IMG/VR virus record: IMGVR_UViG_3300009786_000080
Span: 1 to 23,910 of that record
DNA: 23,910 nt
DNA from: a virus
Strand: one strand, 5' to 3'
The notes below the pieces were generated by a model. The model had not been told where the DNA came from. It ran no database searches and worked only from the letters and a program-made list of their open reading frames with translations. The number at the start of each line of letters is the position of its first letter. Position 1 is the first letter of the stretch. Made by a program: the position numbers and the translations under genes. Shown piece by piece: positions 6,423 through 13,145 of the stretch.

Positions 6423-6839
6423 ATGGCAACCAATAGCTATAAAAGCGGCCTCGGAAACGCGGCATCTTATCAGGTTTCGGGCCTGCCTTGGGTCTCTGGA
6501 GCAATCGATGTCGCGGCCGAAGTGGCTGCTAGCGGAGGCCCCATGCTGGTTCAATTCCCATATGTCACACAATGGCTTACCATCCATAACCATGATACAG
6601 CGAATGATTGTTTCATGGCTTTTGTCTCGGGAGGTCTGCCATCCGCCGGCGGGACTAACTTTATAAAAATAAACGATGCAGGCCCAACACATCCAAACTC
6701 GCCCACTCCACTGCGCTGGAAAGTTACTGAAATATGGATAGAGGGGCCATCGACAGATATTGATATTTTAGCCGGCCTCACCGGAATTTCACCAACTCAG
6801 ATTTTTGAAAATTGGAGCGGTAGTGCAGGCGTTGGGTAA
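6423..6839 (+). CDS. Putative capsid decoration / virion surface protein, copy 1 of a tandem pair
   Basis: The 138-residue protein is beta-rich, with abundant Gly, Ser, Thr, Asn and Trp and few charges, and begins MATNSYKSGLGNAASYQVSG. There is no signal peptide or membrane segment. Together with the next gene it forms a tandem paralogue pair with the same beginning and the same end (GLTGISPTQIFENWSGS). The internal sequence FPYVTQWLTIHNHD (46-59) suggests a small beta-sandwich. Genes of this size, composition and position, just before scaffold and capsid, often encode decoration or head-fibre proteins; the name is an inference from those features. The start has AGGAGAT at 6410-6416, which overlaps the upstream stop and lies in the palindrome GGAGATCTCC. 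Confidence 0.7.
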   Translation: MATNSYKSGLGNAASYQVSGLPWVSGAIDVAAEVAASGGPMLVQFPYVTQWLTIHNHDTANDCFMAFVSGGLPSAGGTNFIKINDAGPTHPNSPTPLRWKVTEIWIEGPSTDIDILAGLTGISPTQIFENWSGSAGVG

Positions 6840-6858
6840 TTCAAAGGAGCAAGGATAA

Positions 6859-7284
6859 ATGGCAACCAATAGCTATAAAAGCGGGCTTGGAAACGCGGCC
6901 TCTTATCAGGTTTCAGCACTCCCTTTCATTTCGGGTGCAATAGACGTAAATGCGGAATCAACAGCCGGCACTGTACCGTTTAGAGTTTCTTTCCCATATG
7001 TCACACAATGGATTACCATCCATAACCATGATAATACGCTCGGTCATAATGTTTTCATGGCTTTTGTTTCTGGCGGTCTCCCATCGCAAGGTGGCACTAA
7101 CTTTATTAAAGTTATTGACGCTGGCAACCCGGGCCCGCCCAATTCACCGCCGCCATTATATTGGAAAGTTACTGAAATCTGGCTAGAGGGAACAGCTGAT
7201 GAAGTTGATATCGTTGCAGGCCTCACCGGAATTTCACCAACTCAGATTTTTGAAAATTGGAGCGGAAGCTCGGGAGTCGGGTAA
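6859..7284 (+). CDS. Putative capsid decoration / virion surface protein, copy 2 of a tandem pair
   Basis: This 141-residue paralogue of the preceding gene starts 19 bases after it. The first ~19 residues and the last ~24 are almost identical to copy 1, and the central part is clearly diverged: copy 1 has WLTIHNHDTANDCFMAF while copy 2 has WITIHNHDNTLGHNVFMAF with a small insertion. At DNA level 47 bases at the 3' end (7219-7265 versus 6774-6820) are identical, as are the first 26 bases. The ribosome site is AAAGGAG at 6842-6848. The pair probably arose by duplication, with the ends kept the same by selection or gene conversion. A virion-surface role is inferred from composition and location; two variants could occupy different sites on the capsid or recognise different partners. 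Confidence 0.7.
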   Translation: MATNSYKSGLGNAASYQVSALPFISGAIDVNAESTAGTVPFRVSFPYVTQWITIHNHDNTLGHNVFMAFVSGGLPSQGGTNFIKVIDAGNPGPPNSPPPLYWKVTEIWLEGTADEVDIVAGLTGISPTQIFENWSGSSGVG

Positions 7285-7312
7285 GTCGCAGAGAGAATGC
7301 GGGAAACCTCCC

Positions 7313-7337
7313 ATAAAAAGGGTCATTTGCTTTTTAT
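7313..7337 (+). terminator. Perfect inverted repeat after the decoration-type genes, possible terminator
   Basis: ATAAAAAG (7313-7320) and CTTTTTAT (7330-7337) are perfect inverse complements around a 9-base loop; the right arm supplies a five-T run. It lies 28 bases after the upstream stop and 4 bases before the ACTATTTAT motif. The stem is AT-rich, so termination may be weak. It is annotated because the same hairpin-then-motif arrangement recurs in three other gaps. Confidence 0.45.
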
Positions 7338-7350
7338 AAACACTATTTAT
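7335..7350 (+). promoter_or_regulatory. Candidate late promoter: TATAAACACTATTTAT
   Basis: This contains the ACTATTTA core shared by four gaps in the window and ends 31 bases before the scaffold ATG. The preceding TATAAA makes a 16-base block nearly identical to that before the gp13-like gene (TATAAAAACTATTTAA). T4-type late promoters are AT-rich 8-mers (TATAAATA) read with a phage sigma factor, so a variant is plausible. Function is inferred from repetition and position. Confidence 0.5.
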
Positions 7351-7381
7351 TGATGAACAAATTTCCAGAGGGAACTCATTA

Positions 7382-8413
7382 ATGTTATCATTACTAGACC
7401 AGGCTATTGTGGACGCCGGCGCTCTCAAAGAGGCAGCTATTAAAAATGCTGAAGCCGCAGTTATCGAAAAATATGCGCCGGATATTAAAAGGGCGGTGGA
7501 AACTCTTCTAGAACAAGAAGATGGTGACGAATTCAATATGGGATTGGGAGCTGATGAAGAGGCTTTAGAGGTTGACAGCGAAGATGGGCTAGAAAACTCA
7601 GAAATAGTAGATGAAATACCCCTAGCCATTTCCCCCGAAAAAGAAACGGATGTAATCGAGTTAGATCTAGGAGAATTAAGCAAATTGGCTGATAAATTAA
7701 CAGCCGATGAAATGGGCAATCAAATGTCCCATAAGGTCGCAGCACCAGATGACCCCGAAGGTATGCGTCCCCCTCCTTCTCACGATGACTCTAGTCCAGA
7801 AAGTGTTCCTGTGCCTATCTCTCTGGAAGAAGAAGAAGAAATGGATATAGATGAGCTTCTGGAAGAATTAATAGTTGATATAGATCCTAAAAGTATCGGA
7901 ACCGGGAAATTTACACCCGATGGTATCTTAGATTACCAGGAACAATTAAAATTAGCTCATATGGCTGGCACCCAAACCCAAGCCGAGCTAGAAGAATTAC
8001 GAAGTGCGATCGAGCGTTTAGCAGAAGAGAGAAATAATATTATTTCTAAAAATAAAAAGCTGCTTAGGACGGTTCGAAGCCTTCAAGAAAAGTTTGAAAA
8101 AGTTAACCTCTCAAATGCGAGGTTGCTTTACACGAATCGAGTTTTGACAAATAACTCCCTGAATGAGCGACAAAAAATGAAAATTGTTGAATCTTTGTCA
8201 GCCGCCGATTCAATCGAAGAAGCCAAGGTAATCTTTGAAACCCTTCAAAGCGCTGTGGGCAGCATCCATCAACGGAAGCCGCCACAATCACTGCGCGAAG
8301 CTATTCATCGACCCTCCAACGTTTCTTTGAGACGAGAGCCGAAATCAGCAGAGAGTCCAGAAGTGTCTCGAATGCAGATTTTAGCAGGCATTAAGAAAAA
8401 TGAACAACAATAA
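7382..8413 (+). CDS. Prohead scaffold / core protein (gp22-like)
   Basis: The 343-residue, highly acidic protein forms the internal core on which the capsid assembles and is then degraded by the prohead protease. The N-terminal helix (MLSLLDQAIVDAGALKEAAI) precedes a Glu/Asp-rich disordered region (about 45-180). A long coiled coil follows (about 199-245, AELEELRSAIERLAEERN), then the gp22-type conserved block NLSNARLLYTNRVLTNNSLN (about 242-261) with the following MKIVESL segment. Multiple L-x-E tripeptides (LLE, LAE) are expected protease sites. T4 gp22 is shorter (about 270 residues). The gene directly precedes the capsid gene, the classic order, separated by 14 bases. The start has GAGGG about 12 bases upstream, a modest site. 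The coiled-coil block and position make the assignment fairly firm. Confidence 0.88.
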   Translation: MLSLLDQAIVDAGALKEAAIKNAEAAVIEKYAPDIKRAVETLLEQEDGDEFNMGLGADEEALEVDSEDGLENSEIVDEIPLAISPEKETDVIELDLGELSKLADKLTADEMGNQMSHKVAAPDDPEGMRPPPSHDDSSPESVPVPISLEEEEEMDIDELLEELIVDIDPKSIGTGKFTPDGILDYQEQLKLAHMAGTQTQAELEELRSAIERLAEERNNIISKNKKLLRTVRSLQEKFEKVNLSNARLLYTNRVLTNNSLNERQKMKIVESLSAADSIEEAKVIFETLQSAVGSIHQRKPPQSLREAIHRPSNVSLRREPKSAESPEVSRMQILAGIKKNEQQ

Positions 8414-8427
8414 AGGAGAATTTTACA

Positions 8428-10233
8428 ATGTCAGTACTTAAAAAGCTAACTGAAGGCATTGTTCGTCGCGATCTTTCTAAGGACGGTGAAGCACTTTTAA
8501 ATAAGTGGAAACGCACTGGTCTTTTGGAGGGCATTCAACACGATCGAGGCCAACATGGAATGGCAGTCTTGCTTGAGAACCAAGCAAAGGAACTTCTTCG
8601 TGAAACCAGCACTATGGCTGGTGGAAGCGTGGAGGGTTTTGCATCTGTTGCATTCCCAATCGTCCGTCGAGTCTTCGGCGGCCTAATTGCTAACGATCTC
8701 GTTAGCGTTCAGCCCATGAGTTTACCCTCTGGTCTGATCTTCTTCCTAGATTTTACCGTGGACACCCTTACGGGCGCCGCACGTCTAGGATATCCAGATG
8801 GATCATCCATTTATGGTCAAGGGGCAATCGGCTCCCAGATCACGGGTGGCGTTTCGCTCAGAGGAGCCCTCGCGGAAGAAAGCTTTTATTCTTTGAATAA
8901 TGGTTATTCCTCTCCTACGGGTTCTTCCGTCGGCCTTAACTTTGCAGTAGTGGCCTCGGGTACAGTTGGTAATGCGGGCACCTGGACTTCAACTACAACC
9001 GCTGGTACCACGTTCGCTGGTACTGGATATGGAACTTTGCAGGATGCATTAGTTCGCTTTGATCCTGATTTGAGTGGATCCAACGTCGCTGTGGCTTTGG
9101 GTACTCTTGCCCAGTTCCAAGGTGGCGCATTGATTTCACCGCACGTTCCTGACGGGCAGTTGAATGTAAAGGACTATATTACCATTACAATCACCAACCT
9201 CACCAACCCGGTTAATCCCCAGGATACAGGTCAGCAAGTTCGTCGATTGACGCGAGATGACTTGGATGGTGTTGCCCCGACAACCAATATTGCTACCGAT
9301 CTCTATTTCGTTTGCGCAGCAACCGGTTCAGAGTTAACAACTGACCTTTCCCGTTCTTTGGACAATGCGTCTCAAGGTTCATGGGCAGTTGAAGATGACT
9401 TCCAGCAAGGTGGTGCTTTAGGCGCTATCGTAGGTGACCCTGCATGGGGCTTGGAAGACAACGAGCGCATCCCCGAGATTAACATTCGAGTTGATTCCGT
9501 GGCTGTTACAGCAATGACCAAAAAGCTCAAAGCTAAGTGGACGCCAGAATTGGCTCAAGACTTGAATGCGTATCACAATCTCGATGCCGAGGTTGAGTTA
9601 ACGTCTATCCTGTCCGAGCAAATTGCGCTGGAGATCGATCAAGAGATTCTCGAAGATCTGGTCAAGGGTGCAACCGCTGCTACTCTGTTTTGGTCACGTC
9701 TTCCTGGTAAGTTCGTGGATCGTGAGCGAGGTACCGTTATTAACGCTGCCGGCGCGCAACCATTCCCAGATTTCACGGGTAATGTAAGTGAGTGGTATGA
9801 AACCCTCGCTGAAACTATCAATGATGTCTCAGCACAAATCCATCGCAAAACTTTGCGAGGCGGTGCCAACTTCGTGGTGACCTCGCCGGAAGTTGCCAAC
9901 ATTCTTGAGTTTACGGCAGGATTCCGTGGGCAGGTTACTCATGACGACGATCGAGGTTCCATTGGAACCGTTAAGGTCGGAAATCTGAGCAAGAAGTGGG
10001 ATGTATATGTAGATCCTTATTTCCCCCGGAACGTTGTTCTGGTAGGTCGTAAGGGATCTTCTTTCCTCGAAAGCGGATATGTATACGCGCCATATGTGCC
10101 ACTCCAGATGACTCCGACCATTTTTGGACCGGAAGACTTTGTGCCGCGTAAGGGTGTTATGACTCGTTACGCCAAGAAGATGGTTCGACCAGATATGTAT
10201 GGTCTTGTCGTTGTAGAGGATTTGCTAGGTTAG
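8428..10233 (+). CDS. Major capsid protein (gp23-like)
   Basis: This HK97-fold shell subunit has 601 residues against 521 for T4 gp23. Family blocks are visible: GFASVAFPIVRRVFGGLIAN (about 70-89), VSVQPMSLPSGLIFFLDF (about 92-109), and the best match at about 348-410 (RIPEINIRVDSVAVTAMTKK, then LKAKWTPELAQDLNAYHNLD). It ends TRYAKKMVRPDMYGLVVVED. The N-terminus holds two candidate prohead-protease sites of L-x-E type, LTE|G (7-9) and LLE|G (32-34), so the mature protein probably lacks the first 34 or so residues. Residues about 155-290 contain Gly/Thr/Ser-rich sequence, probably the surface insertion domain. Translation should be strong: AAAGGAGAA sits 7 bases before ATG and overlaps the scaffold stop. 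Codon use is more GC-rich and even than in neighbours, as often seen in highly expressed genes. A strong terminator follows. Confidence 0.96.
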   Translation: MSVLKKLTEGIVRRDLSKDGEALLNKWKRTGLLEGIQHDRGQHGMAVLLENQAKELLRETSTMAGGSVEGFASVAFPIVRRVFGGLIANDLVSVQPMSLPSGLIFFLDFTVDTLTGAARLGYPDGSSIYGQGAIGSQITGGVSLRGALAEESFYSLNNGYSSPTGSSVGLNFAVVASGTVGNAGTWTSTTTAGTTFAGTGYGTLQDALVRFDPDLSGSNVAVALGTLAQFQGGALISPHVPDGQLNVKDYITITITNLTNPVNPQDTGQQVRRLTRDDLDGVAPTTNIATDLYFVCAATGSELTTDLSRSLDNASQGSWAVEDDFQQGGALGAIVGDPAWGLEDNERIPEINIRVDSVAVTAMTKKLKAKWTPELAQDLNAYHNLDAEVELTSILSEQIALEIDQEILEDLVKGATAATLFWSRLPGKFVDRERGTVINAAGAQPFPDFTGNVSEWYETLAETINDVSAQIHRKTLRGGANFVVTSPEVANILEFTAGFRGQVTHDDDRGSIGTVKVGNLSKKWDVYVDPYFPRNVVLVGRKGSSFLESGYVYAPYVPLQMTPTIFGPEDFVPRKGVMTRYAKKMVRPDMYGLVVVEDLLG

Positions 10234-10266
10234 TGAAATAGGCTAGTTAAAAAACTTAAATATATA

Positions 10267-10294
10267 CCCTCCTCTGGAAACAGAGGGGGGTTTT
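10267..10294 (+). terminator. Intrinsic terminator after the major capsid gene
   Basis: CCCTCCTCTG (10267-10276) pairs with CAGAGGGGGG (10281-10290) in a 10-base stem with one T-G pair, closed by a GAAA tetraloop and followed by TTTT. It lies 33 bases after the capsid stop. This is the clearest Rho-independent terminator in the window and would end the most abundant transcript. Confidence 0.92.
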
Positions 10295-10299
10295 GTGTA

Positions 10300-10315
10300 T
10301 ATAAAAACTATTTAA
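10300..10315 (+). promoter_or_regulatory. Candidate late promoter: TATAAAAACTATTTAA
   Basis: This is a second copy of the TATAAA-N-ACTATTTA block, 5 bases after the capsid terminator's T run. It ends only 16 bases before the ATG at 10332, and the ribosome site GGAGGA (10320-10325) follows at once. If it is a -10-type element with transcription beginning 5-6 bases downstream, the leader would be very short and the ribosome site partly lost, so either initiation occurs nearer the motif or the element has another role. Confidence 0.5.
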
Positions 10316-10331
10316 AGATGGAGGAACCTAT

Positions 10332-11600
10332 ATGGCACTACCCGTTTTAACCCCTATAAGTCAGATGAGCAAATCTATTTTGCCTATCACTGGCACCGCT
10401 GCGAATGTTGGAACCACACTCCCTCTCTCTATTTATGGAGTCGTGGGAGAATCCTTATATGACGCAAACTTCGTTTCCGGCGCGGTAGACCAGGTGGCCT
10501 ATACTTATAAAAAACTAGGAGGAGATGTTTTAGATATCGAACTCAAGGAAGGTAATGTATATGCTAATTATCAGGAAGCAGTTCTCGAATACAGTTATCT
10601 AGTGAACCTTCATCAGACAAAAAATGTTCTTTCTGATGTTTTGGGTCAACAGACAGGGACTTTCGATCAAGATGGTCAGCTTCTCACCGGGCCCGCAGGT
10701 GTTAACCTAAAATTCCCTCGCTTTACTTTCCAATATTCTCGCAGAGTTGGCGATGGCTATTCTCATGAGGCTGGGTTCGGAGGAACTATTCCGATCTATT
10801 CGGCTTCTTTTAATCTGCGTCAAAATATTCAAGATTATGATTTACAAGCTATTATTTCGCAATCTGCTACAAGTCCAACCTCAGACTTTTTTGGGGTGGT
10901 TGGAGATAAACGATGTATCATCCGCAAAGTTTATTTTAAAACGCCTCAAGCAATGTGGCGCTTTTTCGGATATTATGGCGGATTAAATGTAGTGGGTAAC
11001 CTTTTGTATTATGGTCAATATACTGACGATTCTACTTTCGAAATTATTCCGGTGTGGCAAAATAAACTTCAAGCCATGGCCTATGAAGATCACTTATGGA
11101 CACGATTATCTCATTATTCATATGAGCTAAAAGACACAAGATTAAGAATTTTTCCTACACCTCAAGTCATCGATACCTATAATAAAATGTGGGTTGACTT
11201 TAATGTCGAGCCAAATGCTTGGGAGAACGACAATGCCTATGATATGGGGATTGATGGAATAAATAACTTAAATACAATCCCTTTTGATAATATACCTTAT
11301 GAAAATATTAATGCTATTGGTAAACAATGGATCCGCCGATTCTCTTTAGCTTTATCTAAAGAAACATTGGGACAGATCAGAGGAAAGTTTTCTTCTATTC
11401 CTATTCCCGGAAACGATACTCAATTGAACGCCACTGAACTTTTGGGCCAAGCCGCGACCGAACAAACAGCTTTGAGAGATGAACTGAAAGAAATTTTAGA
11501 ACAAGTTACATATAATCAACTTATGAAAGATGACGCAGAAATAGCCGGATCGGTGGAGGCGATTTTTAAAGAAATCCCCATGCTTATTTATCAAGGATAA
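10332..11600 (+). CDS. Neck / head-completion protein (gp13-like)
   Basis: After packaging, gp13 and gp14 close the T4 portal and form the neck to which the tail joins. The assignment rests on YKKLGGDVLDIELKEGNVYA followed by NYQEAVLEYSYL (about 59-90), which follows the gp13 pattern (R/K-x-LG-x-P-V-x-x-I-E-V-x-D-x-Q-I-x-x-x-I-x-x-A-L-x-x-Y-x-x-x-H), and on the location between capsid and other neck genes. At 422 residues it is longer than T4 gp13 (309). Further features are an aromatic block (MWRFFGYYGGLNVVGNLLYY, 208-227), EDHLWTRLSHYSYELKDTRL (252-271) and a C-terminal helix with Gln/Glu (about 378-405). The ribosome site GGAGGA is 6 bases before the ATG. Similarity is weak and read by eye; virion location near the portal is more certain than the gp13 name. 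Confidence 0.68.
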   Translation: MALPVLTPISQMSKSILPITGTAANVGTTLPLSIYGVVGESLYDANFVSGAVDQVAYTYKKLGGDVLDIELKEGNVYANYQEAVLEYSYLVNLHQTKNVLSDVLGQQTGTFDQDGQLLTGPAGVNLKFPRFTFQYSRRVGDGYSHEAGFGGTIPIYSASFNLRQNIQDYDLQAIISQSATSPTSDFFGVVGDKRCIIRKVYFKTPQAMWRFFGYYGGLNVVGNLLYYGQYTDDSTFEIIPVWQNKLQAMAYEDHLWTRLSHYSYELKDTRLRIFPTPQVIDTYNKMWVDFNVEPNAWENDNAYDMGIDGINNLNTIPFDNIPYENINAIGKQWIRRFSLALSKETLGQIRGKFSSIPIPGNDTQLNATELLGQAATEQTALRDELKEILEQVTYNQLMKDDAEIAGSVEAIFKEIPMLIYQG

Positions 11601-11608
11601 TCTAATAC

Positions 11609-12145
11609 ATGGCAAATGACGATGAATGGAACGATGGCCCTCGCAAACCCAACCCCGATCAGGGGAAGTGGGAACAGCCCGAAGCCCCCCCTCCACCTCT
11701 CTTTTTGGGAGAAAAAGAAAGAAATTTAGTTAAACAGGTTAACGATGAATTGCTCGAAAGAGTGATAGGCCAACAAATAGTTTACTACCCGATTTCCCGA
11801 GATAAAAGTAACTATCATTCGCTTTACGGGGAAGCCATCGAAAAAAGTTTTTTATCCCCCGTTAGAGTTTATGCTTTAATTGAGTGGCCAGATGCAACTA
11901 CAGTTTATGCAGATAATATGGGGTTGGATAAGGAGTGGCATTTAACTATTCATTTCCATCGTAGACGGTTATGTGAGGATCAAGATACCTTCGTCCGCGA
12001 AGGAGATTTTATTTTATATGGGGAAACTTTGTATGAGATTACTAAAACATCTCTACCGCGTATGCTTTTTGGGCAAGTCGAGCATGCATTTGAAATATCG
12101 GCCGTCTGCCTAATGGCTAGAGAGGGACTTTTTGATGCCCAGTGA
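11609..12145 (+). CDS. Neck protein (gp14-like)
   Basis: The 178-residue protein has an N-terminal acidic/Pro-rich segment (1-30) and a folded domain in which LVKQVNDELLERVIGQQIVY (40-59), YGEAIEKSF (73-81), FHRRRLCED (116-124), FVREGDFILYGETLYEI (128-144) and a final ISAVCLMAREGLFD (163-176) follow the order of gp14-type neck proteins: a helix before V-x-Y-x-P, D/GEA, a beta arm, R-x-GD-L-I-x-Y-x-x-x-x-x-E-I, and a terminal beta strand before a C-terminal E-x-F-D. In T4, gp14 sits below gp13 in the neck. AAGGATAA at 11593 supplies the ribosome site. It overlaps the following gene by 11 bases. T4 gp14 is longer (256 residues); a general head-tail connector is the alternative reading. Confidence 0.7.
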   Translation: MANDDEWNDGPRKPNPDQGKWEQPEAPPPPLFLGEKERNLVKQVNDELLERVIGQQIVYYPISRDKSNYHSLYGEAIEKSFLSPVRVYALIEWPDATTVYADNMGLDKEWHLTIHFHRRRLCEDQDTFVREGDFILYGETLYEITKTSLPRMLFGQVEHAFEISAVCLMAREGLFDAQ

Positions 12146-13046
12146 AAAAGAAAAATATAAAGGTTATCGGGAATATTTTACAGATGATAAAATAGCTGTA
12201 CAGGATGAAAATCCGCAGCAAGTAGTGCAGCCCATGGCGCTTACCCCCTCAACTATTGAAACCATAGATAGAGCCCTCTTCAACTGGGTTAAGAGTGATT
12301 TAGATATCTTTGCTACCACCAATAAAGGGTGGAAAAAAGTAAATCTTATATGGGTAGCCAATGAAAGAGCATTCCAAATAAAAGATAACAAAGATATGCG
12401 GGATGCGAACGGGCGCCTGATACTCCCTTTAATGACCGTCAATAGAACCTCGCTTATTAAAGACCCAAATATGAAGGGAGTGGCTTGGGCTCATATCCCT
12501 CCCAAAAACGATGCCCAAGGGGGAGCGGTTCCATATGCGCGCAGGATCAATCCAGATAAAACTTCTAACTTTAATAATGCTGACGCAAATAAATTAACGA
12601 AAGGGAGGGATGAGAATTTTCCTCTCCCGAAGACTAAAACTGTTTATGATACTTTATATTCCCCGATGCCCGTGTATGTGGTGGCCAACTATGAGCTTAT
12701 TTTGCATGCGGAATATCAGCAACAATTAAATGAAATGTTTTCTCCTCTTATGGTACGAACTGGCCAAATTAGTAACTTTTTTATTGAATGGGATGGTCAC
12801 CGGTTTGAAGGCTTCATAGAGGGAGACTTCGGAATCGAGAATAATACTTCTAATCTCGGAGATGAAGAGAGGATCTATAAAGCCACTATCAATTTAAAAA
12901 TATTGGCTTATTTGCTCGGCGCTGGAAAAAACGAGCGCCGTCCATCGTATGCTACTCGGGAATCTTTCGTACAAGTTCAGATCCCTCGTGAGAGGGTTAT
13001 TTTTGGAGATGCACGCCCATGGGACAAGCCACCCACAAAGAAATGA
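12135..13046 (+). CDS. Tail terminator / sheath-stabiliser protein (gp15-like)
   Basis: T4 gp15 forms a ring on top of the tail tube and sheath, ending tail assembly and providing the surface that joins the neck. This 303-residue protein matches its layout: RLILPLMTVNRTSL (94-107); a central VYDTLYSPMPVYVVANYELI (170-189) then LHAEYQQQLNEMFSPLM (190-206), similar to the gp15-type element before the terminal domain; FIEWDGHRFEGFIEGDFGIE; ERIYKATINLKILAYLL; and a C-terminal IPRERVIFGD. T4 gp15 has 272 residues. I chose ATG 12135; TTG 12132 immediately upstream would add one residue and is less likely. It overlaps the upstream gene by 11 bases. A weak hairpin follows the stop. Assignment is by layout and neighbour context. 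Confidence 0.72.
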   Translation: MPSEKEKYKGYREYFTDDKIAVQDENPQQVVQPMALTPSTIETIDRALFNWVKSDLDIFATTNKGWKKVNLIWVANERAFQIKDNKDMRDANGRLILPLMTVNRTSLIKDPNMKGVAWAHIPPKNDAQGGAVPYARRINPDKTSNFNNADANKLTKGRDENFPLPKTKTVYDTLYSPMPVYVVANYELILHAEYQQQLNEMFSPLMVRTGQISNFFIEWDGHRFEGFIEGDFGIENNTSNLGDEERIYKATINLKILAYLLGAGKNERRPSYATRESFVQVQIPRERVIFGDARPWDKPPTKK

Positions 13047-13078
13047 AGTCTATAATTATATAGATTTTGAGTTTTTAT
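13046..13078 (+). terminator. AT-rich hairpin after the gp15-like gene, possible weak terminator
   Basis: AAGTCTATA (13046-13054) can pair with TATAGATTT (13059-13067), one G-T pair included, around an ATTA loop, followed by TTGAGTTTTTATT. It begins at the stop codon of the gp15-like gene. The stem is weak and the T run is delayed, so confidence is modest; support comes from its place before another ACTATTTAT motif. Confidence 0.4.
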
Positions 13079-13081
13079 TAG

Positions 13082-13090
13082 ACTATTTAT
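13082..13090 (+). promoter_or_regulatory. Candidate late promoter element ACTATTTAT upstream of the sheath gene
   Basis: Third copy of the shared core, 55 bases before the sheath ATG, in a 99-base AT-rich gap. The next two bases (AG) make CTATTTATAG, whose complement is the exact T4 late-promoter octamer TATAAATA read on the other strand. No gene is present on that strand, so a forward-acting element is the simpler reading. Confidence 0.45.
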
Positions 13091-13145
13091 AGGTTGAAAG
13101 CCATAGAATGTCAAGGTCCATATTTTAGGATAGGAGAACTATTAC

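Noticed and set aside
12132-12134. TTG as the start of the gp15-like gene
   Set aside because: It lies one codon before an ATG (12135) with equal ribosome-site access; ATG is favoured.
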